Positions 11,301 through 20,300 of a stretch of 64,000 nucleotides of DNA are shown here, piece after piece. The notes beneath the pieces were generated by a model. The model saw nothing but the letters and a program-made list of their open reading frames with translations. It was not told where the DNA came from and did no database searches. This DNA comes from Acinetobacter lanii. Its GTDB lineage: Bacteria; Pseudomonadota; Gammaproteobacteria; Pseudomonadales; Moraxellaceae. Location of the stretch: positions 2,418,001-2,482,000 of the forward strand of contig NZ_CP049916.1 in NCBI RefSeq assembly GCF_011578285.1, in the 5' to 3' direction. Position 1 is the stretch's first letter; every line of letters starts with the position of its first letter. Position numbers and translations under genes: made by a program.

Positions 11301-14300
11301 GGCTTCGGTTTGACCGGTCACCACATCACCGTCAGCATTTAAGTTTGCGCTGAGGTCTTTTGGTGCAAGGGTGTCTTTGCTGCCGCTTAATTCGACAGGC
11401 GCACTTGGATTGCCCGCTTCATCAATTGCCACCACATCCACGCTATTGCCATCTGTGATTGCTGGACTCAGCTCAATTTCAAAATGACCATCCTGATCTG
11501 AGGTGCCTGATGCAATCACTTCATCAGTGACAGGATCACGGATTTCAACCCAGGTGTTCGGCTCGGTTTGGCCTGTGACCACTGTACCGTCTGTGCTCAG
11601 TTCTGCCTCGAGTTCCGGTGCGATGGTGTCTTTGCCACCCACCACCGTCTTCGGTCCAATCGTGTTGCCTGCGGCATCTGCTGCCGTGACAAAGCCTTGT
11701 GCATTGTCTGTTAATGGGGTGCTTAGCGTAACGCTGTAGTTACCCTCAGCATCCGCAGTCGCTTCGCCGATGATGTTGCCAGCTTTGTCTTTCACCACAA
11801 CTTTGGCACCGGCTTCGGTTTGACCGGTCACCACATCACCGTCAGCATTTAAGTTTGCGCTGAGGTCTTTTGGTGCAAGGGTGTCTTTGTCCCCCGTCAG
11901 TGTTTGTAGCTGACTTGGATTACCCGCTTTATCAATTGCCACCACATCCACGCTGTTGCCATCGGTGATCGCTGGATCCAGCTTGATACTAAAGTCACCG
12001 TTGTCATCCGAGGTGCCTGATGCAATCACTTGCTCAGTGACAGGATCACGGATTTCAACCCAGGTGTTCGGCTCGGTTTGGCCTGTGACCACTGTACCGT
12101 CTGTGCTCAGTTCTGCCTCGAGTTCCGGTGCGATGGTGTCTTTGCCACCCACCACCGTCTTCGGTCCAATCGTGTTGCCTGCGGCATCTGCTGCCGTGAC
12201 AAAGCCTTGTGCATTGTCTGTTAATGGGGTGCTTAGCGTAACACTGTAGTTACCCTCAGCATCCGCAGTCGCTTCACCGATGATGTTGCCAGCTTTGTCT
12301 TTCACCACAACTTTGGCATCGGCTTCGGTTTTACCGGTCACCACATCACCATCAGCATTTAAGTTTGCGCTGAGGTCTTTTGGTGCAATGGTGTCTTTGC
12401 TGCCGGTTAATTCGACAGGCACACTGTCGTTACCCGCTTTATCAATCGCCACCACATCCACGCTGTTGCCATCGGTGATCGCTGGATCTAGCTTGATACT
12501 AAAGTCACCGTTGTCATCTGATGTCCCTGATGCAATCACTTCATCAGTGATAGGATCACGGATTTCAACCCAGGTGTTTGGCTCGGTTTGGCCTGTGACC
12601 AAAGTACCCTCTGGGTTCAGTGTCGCCTCGAGTTCCGGTGCTTGTGTATCTTTGCTGCCGCTTAATTCGACAGGCGCACTTGGATTGCCCGCTTCATCAA
12701 TTGCCACCACATTCGCTTTGTCGCCATCAGTTAAAGCAGGATCCAATGGGATTTCAAAATAACCATCCTCATCCGATGTGCCTGATGCAATCACTTCATT
12801 AGTGACAGGATCACGGATTTCAACCAAGGTGTTTGGCTCGGTCTCACCGGTCACCAAAGTACCCTCTGGGTTCAGTGTCGCCTCGAGTTCTGGTGCTTGT
12901 GTATCTTTGCTGCCAGTTAATTCGACAGGCGCACTTGGATTGCCCGCTTCATCAATTGCCACCACATCCACGCTGTTGCCATCAGTTAAGGCTGGACTCA
13001 GCTCAATTTCAAAATAACCATCCTCATCCGATGTACCTGATGCAATCACTTGCTCAGTGACAGGATCACGGATTTCAACCCAGGTGTTCGGCTCGGTTTG
13101 GCCTGTGACCAAAGTACCTTCTGGATTGAGTTCTGCCTCGAGTTCCGGTGCGATGGTGTCTTTGCCACCCACCACCGTCTTCGGTCCAATCGTGTTGCCT
13201 GCGGCATCTGCTGCCGTTACAAAGCCTTGTGCATTGTCGGTTAATGGGGTGCTTAGCGTAACGCTGTAGTTACCCTCAGCATCTGCAGTCGCTTCGCCGA
13301 TGATGTTGCCAGCTTTGTCTTTTACTACAACTTTGGCACCGGCTTCGGTTTTACCGGTCACCACATCACCATCAGCATTTAAGTTTGCGCTGAGGTCTTT
13401 TGGTGCAAGGGTGTCTTTGTCCCCCGTCAGTGTTTGTGGCTGACTTGGATTACCCGCTTTATCAATTGCCACCACATCCACGCTGTTGCCATCGGTGATC
13501 GCTGGACTCAGCTCAATTTCAAAATAACCATCCTCATTCGATGTGCCTGATGCAATCACTTCACCGCTGACAGGATCACGGATTTCAACCAAAGTGTTTG
13601 GCTCGGTTTGGCCTGTGACCACTGTACCCTCTGGGTTCAGTTCTGCCTCGAGTTCCGGTGCTTGTGTATCTTTGCTGCCAGTTAATTCGACAGGCGCACT
13701 TGGATTGCCCGCTTCATCAATTGCCACCACATCCACGCTGTTGCCATCGGTGATCGCTGGACTCAGCTCAATTTCAAAATGACCGTCCTGATCTGAGGTG
13801 CCTGATGCAATCACTTCATCAGTGACAGGATCACGGATTTCAACCCAGGTGTTTGGCTCGGTTTGGCCTGTGACCAAAGTACCGTCTGTGCTCAGTTCTG
13901 CCTCGAGTTCCGGTGCGATGGTGTCTTTACCACCCACCACCGTCTTCGGTCCAATCGTGTTGCCTGCGGCATCGGATGCCGTTACAAAGCCTTGTGCATT
14001 GTCGGTTAATGGGGTGCTTAGCGTAACGCTGTAGTTACCCTCAGCATCTGCAGTCGCTTCACCGATGATGTTGCCAGCTTTGTCTTTCACCACAACTTTG
14101 GCATCGGCTTCGGTTTTACCCGTCACCACATCACCATCAGCATTTAAGTTTGCGCTGAGGTCTTTGGGTGCAAGGGTGTCTTTGTCCCCCGTCAGTTTTT
14201 GTGGCTGACTTGAGTTGCCCGCTTTATCAATTGCCACCACATCCACACTGTTGCCATCGGTGATCGCTGGATCCAGCTTGATACTAAAGTCACCGTTGTC

Positions 14301-17300
14301 ATCTGAGGTGCCTGATGCAATCACTTCATCAGTGACAGGATCACGGATTTCAACCCAGGTGTTTGGCTCGGTTTGGCCTGTGACCAAAGTACCTTCTGGA
14401 TTGAGTTCTACCTCGAGTTCCGGTGCGATGGTGTCTTTACCACCGACCACCGTCTTCGGTCCAATCGTGTTGCCTGCGGCATCGGATGCCGTTACAAAGC
14501 CTTGTGCATTGTCGGTTAATGGGGTGCTTAGCGTAACGCTGTAGTTACCCTCAGCATCTGCAGTCGCTTCACCGATGATGTTGCCAGCTTTGTCTTTCAC
14601 CACAACTTTGGCATCGGCTTCGGTTTTACCCGTCACCACATCACCATCAGCATTTAAGTTTGCGCTGAGGTCTTTGGGTGCAAGGGTGTCTTTGTCCCCC
14701 GTCAGTTTTTGTGGCTGACTTGAGTTGCCCGCTTTATCAATTGCCACCACATCCACACTGTTGCCATCGGTGATCGCTGGATCCAGCTTGATACTAAAGT
14801 CACCGTTGTCATCTGAGGTGCCTGATGCAATCACTTCATCAGTGACAGGATCACGGATTTCAACCCAGGTGTTTGGCTCGGTTTGGCCTGTGACCAAAGT
14901 ACCTTCTGGATTGAGTTCTACCTCGAGTTCCGGTGCGATGGTGTCTTTGCCACCGACCACCGTCTTCGGTCCAATCGTGTTGCCTGCGGCATCTGCTGCC
15001 GTCACAAAGCCTTGTGCATTGTCGGTTAATGGGGTGCTTAGCGTAACGCTGTAGTTACCTTCAGCATCTGCAGTCGCTTCGCCGATGATGTTGCCAGCTT
15101 TGTCTTTCACTACAACTTTGGCATCGGCTTCGGTTTGACCGGTCACCACATCACCATCAGCATTTAAGTTTGCGCTGAGGTCTTTGGGTGCAAGGGTGTC
15201 TTTGTCCCCCGTCAGTGTTTGTGGCTGACTTGGGTTGCCCGCTTCATCAATTGCCACCACATCCACGCTGTTGCCATCGGTGATTGCTGGATCCAGCTTG
15301 ATACTAAAGTCACCATTGTCATCTGAGGTGCCTGATGCAATCACTTCATCAGTGACAGGATCACGGATTTCAACCCAGGTGTTTGGCTCGGTTTGGCCTG
15401 TGACCACTGTACCGTCTGTGCTCAGTTCTGCCTCGAGTTCCGGTGCGATGGTGTCTTTGCCACCCACCACCGTCTTCGGTCCAATCGTGTTGCCTGCGGC
15501 ATCTGCTGCCGTTACAAAGCCTTGTGCATTGTCGGTTAATGGGGTGCTTAGCGTAACGCTGTAGTTACCTTCAGCATCTGCAGTCGCTTCGCCGATGATG
15601 TTGCCAGCTTTGTCTTTCACCACAACTTTGGCATCGGCTTCGGTTTTACCCGTCACCACATCACCATCAGCATTTAAGTTTGCGCTGAGGTCTTTTGGTG
15701 CAAGGGTGTCTTTGTCCCCCGTCAGTGTTTGTGGCTGACTTGGATTACCCGCTTTATCAATTGCCACCACATCCACGCTGTTGCCGTCGGTGATCGCTGG
15801 ACTCAGCTCAATTTCAAAATGACCATCCTGATCTGAGGTGCCTGATGCAATCACTTCATCAGTGACAGGATCACGGATTTCAACCCAGGTGTTTGGCTCG
15901 GTTTGGCCTGTGACCACTGTACCGTCTGGATTGAGTTCTGCCTCGAGTTCCGGTGCGATGGTGTCTTTGCCACCGACCAACGTCTTCGGTCCAATCGTGT
16001 TGCCTGCGGCATCTGCTGCCGTTACAAAGCCTTGTGCATTGTCGGTTAATGGGGTGCTTAGCGTAACGCTGTAGTTACCCTCAGCATCTGCAGTCGCTTC
16101 GCCGATGATGTTGCCAGCTTTGTCTTTCACCACAACTTTAGCATCTGCTTCGGTTTGACCCGTCACCACATCACCCTCAGCATTTAAGTTTGCGCTGAGG
16201 TCTTTTGGTGCAAGGGTGTCTTTGTCCCCCGTCAGTGTTTGTGGCTGACTTGGATTACCCGCTTTATCAATTGCCACCACATCCACGCTGTTGCCGTCGG
16301 TGATCGCTGGACTCAGCTCAATTTCAAAATGACCATCCTCATCGGAGGTGCCTGATGCAATCACTTCATCAGTGACAGGATCACGGATTTCAACCCAGGT
16401 GTTTGGCTCGGTCTCACCGGTCACCAAAGTACCTTCTGTGCTCAGTTCTGCCTCGAGTTCCGGTGCTTGTGTATCTTTGCTGCCGCTTAATTCGACAGGC
16501 GCACTTGGATTGCCCGCTTCATCAATTGCCACCACATTCGCTTTGTCGCCATCAGTTAAAGCAGGATCCAATGGGATTTCAAAATAACCATCCTCATCCG
16601 ATGTGCCTGATGCAATCACTTCATCAGTGACAGGATCACGGATTTCAACCAAGGTGTTTGGCTCGGTCTCACCGGTCACCAAAGTACCCTCTGGGTTCAG
16701 TGTCGCCTCGAGTTCTGGTGCTTGTGTATCTTTGCTGCCAGTTAATTCCACAGGCGCACTGTCGTTACCCGCTTTATCAATTGCCACCACATCCACGCTG
16801 TTGCCATCGGTGATCGCTGGATCCAGCTTGATACTAAAGTCACCGTTGTCATCTGAGGTGCCTGATGCAATCACTTGCTCAGTGACAGGATCACGGATTT
16901 CAACCCAGGTGTTTGGCTCGGTTTGGCCTGTGACCACTGTACCGTCTGTGCTCAGTTCTGCCTCGAGTTCCGGTGCGATGGTGTCTTTACCACCCACCAC
17001 CGTCTTCGGTCCAATCGTGTTGCCTGCGGCATCGGATGCCGTCACAAAGCCTTGTGCATTGTCGGTTAATGGGGTGCTTAGCGTAACGCTGTAGTTACCC
17101 TCAGCATCTGCAGTCGCTTCACCGATGATGGTGCCAGCTTTGTCTTTCACCACAACTTTGGCATCGGCTTCGGTTTTACCCGTCACCACATCACCGTCAG
17201 CATTTAAGTTTGCGCTGAGGTCTTTTGGTGCAAGGGTGTCTTTGTCCCCCGTCAGTGTTTGTGGCTGACTTGGGTTGCCCGCTTCATCAATTGCCACCAC

Positions 17301-20300
17301 ATCCACGCTGTTGCCATCGGTGATCGCTGGATCCAGCTTGATACTAAAGTCACCGTTGTCATCCGAGGTGCCTGATGCAATCACTTGCTCAGTGACAGGA
17401 TCACGGATTTCAACCCAGGTGTTTGGCTCGGTTTGGCCTGTGACCACTGTACCGTCTGGATTGAGTTCTGCCTCGAGTTCCGGTGCTTGTGTATCTTTGC
17501 TGCCGCTTAATTCGACAGGCGCACTGTCGTTACCCGCTTTATCAATTGCCACCACATCCACACTGTTGCCATCGGTGATCGCTGGATCCAGCTTGATACT
17601 AAAGTCACCGTTGTCATCTGAGGTGCCTGATGCAATCACTTCATCAGTGACAGGATCACGGATTTCAACCCAGGTGTTTGGCTCGGTTTGGCCTGTGACC
17701 ACTGTACCGTCTGTGCTCAGTTCTGCCTCGAGTTCCGGTGCGATGGTGTCTTTGCCACCGACCACCGTCTTCGGTCCAATCGTGTTGCCTGCGGCATCTG
17801 CTGCCGTCACAAAGCCTTGTGCATTGTCGGTTAATGGGGTGCTTAGCGTAACGCTGTAGTTACCTTCAGCATCTGCAGTCGCTTCGCCGATGATGTTGCC
17901 AGCTTTGTCTTTCACCACAACTTTGGCATCGGCTTCGGTTTTACCCGTCACCACATCACCATCAGCATTTAAGTTTGCGCTGAGGTCTTTTGGTGCAAGG
18001 GTGTCTTTGTCCCCCGTCAGTGTTTGTGGCTGACTTGGGTTGCCCGCTTCATCAATTGCCACCACATCCACGCTGTTGCCATCGGTGATCGCTGGATCCA
18101 GCTTGATACTAAAGTCACCATTGTCATCTGAGATGCCTGATGCAATCACTTCATCAGTGACAGGATCACGGATTTCAACCAAAGTGTTTGGCTCGGTTTG
18201 GCCTGTGACCACTGTACCGTCTGTGCTCAGTTCTGCCTCGAGTTCCGGTGCGATGGTGTCTTTGCCACCGACCACTGTCTTCGGTCCAATCGTGTTGCCT
18301 GCGGCATCTGCTGCCGTTACAAAGCCTTGTGCATTGTCGGTTAATGGGGTGCTTAGCGTAACGCTGTAGTTACCCTCAGCATCCGCAGTCGCTTCGCCGA
18401 TGATGTTACCAGCTTTGTCTTTCACTACAACTTTGGCATCGGCTTCGGTTTGACCCGTCACCACATCACCGTCAGCATTTAAGTTTGCGCTGAGGTCTTT
18501 GGGTGCAAGGGTATCTTTGTCCCCCGTCAGTGTTTGTGGCTGACTTGGGTTGCCCGCTTTATCAATTGCGACCACATCCACGCTGTTGCCATCGGTGATC
18601 GCTGGATCTAGCTTGATACTAAAGTCACCGTTTTCATCTGAGGTGCCTGATGCAATCACTTCATCAGTGACAGGATCACGGATTTCAACCCAGGTGTTTG
18701 GCTCGGTTTGGCCTGTGACCACTGTACCCTCTGGGTTCAGTGTCGCCTCGAGTTCCGGTGCGATGGTGTCTTTGCCACCCACCACCGTCTTCGGTCCAAT
18801 CGTGTTGCCTGCGGCATCGGATGCCGTTACAAAGCCTTGTGCATTGTCGGTTAATGGGGTGCTTAGCGTAACGCTGTAGTTACCCTCAGCATCTGCAGTC
18901 GCTTCACCGATGATGTTGCCAGCTTTGTCTTTCACCACAACTTTGGCATCGGCTTCGGTTTTACCCGTCACCACATCACCATCAGCATTTAAGTTTGCGC
19001 TGAGGTCTTTGGGTGCAAGGGTGTCTTTGTCCCCCGTCAGTTTTTGTGGCTGACTTGAGTTGCCCGCTTTATCAATTGCCACCACATCCACACTGTTGCC
19101 ATCGGTGATCGCTGGATCCAGCTTGATACTAAAGTCACCGTTGTCATCTGAGGTGCCTGATGCAATCACTTCATCAGTGACAGGATCACGGATTTCAACC
19201 CAGGTGTTTGGCTCGGTTTGGCCTGTGACCAAAGTACCTTCTGGATTGAGTTCTACCTCGAGTTCCGGTGCGATGGTGTCTTTACCACCGACCACCGTCT
19301 TCGGTCCAATCGTGTTGCCTGCGGCATCTGCTGCCGTCACAAAGCCTTGTGCATTGTCGGTTAATGGGGTGCTTAGCGTAACGCTGTAGTTACCTTCAGC
19401 ATCTGCAGTCGCTTCGCCGATGATGTTGCCAGCTTTGTCTTTCACTACAACTTTGGCATCGGCTTCGGTTTGACCGGTCACCACATCACCATCAGCATTT
19501 AAGTTTGCGCTGAGGTCTTTGGGTGCAAGGGTGTCTTTGTCCCCCGTCAGTGTTTGTGGCTGACTTGGGTTGCCCGCTTCATCAATTGCCACCACATCCA
19601 CGCTGTTGCCATCGGTGATTGCTGGATCCAGCTTGATACTAAAGTCACCGTTGTCATCTGAGGTGCCTGATGCAATCACTTGCTCAGTGACAGGATCACG
19701 GATTTCAACCCAGGTGTTTGGCTCGGTTTGGCCTGTGACCACTGTACCTTCTGGATTGAGTTCTGCCTCGAGTTCCGGTGCGATGGTGTCTTTGCCACCG
19801 ACCACCGTCTTCGGTCCAATCGTGTTGCCTGCGGCATCTGCTGCCGTTACAAAGCCTTGTGCATTGTCGGTTAATGGGGTGCTTAACGTTACGCTGTAGT
19901 TACCCTCAGCATCTGCAGTCGCTGTGCCGATGATGTTGCCAGCTTTGTCTTTCACTACAACTTTGGCACCGGCTTCGGTTTGACCGGTCACCACATCACC
20001 ATCAGCATTTAAGTTTGCGCTGAGGTCTTTGGGTGCAAGGGTGTCTTTGTCCCCCGTCAGTGTTTGTGGCTGACTTGGGTTGCCCGCTTCATCAATTGCC
20101 ACCACATCCACGCTGTTGCCATCGGTGATTGCTGGATCCAGCTTGATACTAAAGTCACCGTTGTCATCTGAGGTGCCTGATGCAATCACTTGCTCAGTGA
20201 CAGGATCACGGATTTCAACCCAGGTGTTTGGCTCGGTTTGGCCTGTGACCACTGTACCTTCTGGATTGAGTTCTGCCTCGAGTTCCGGTGCGATGGTGTC

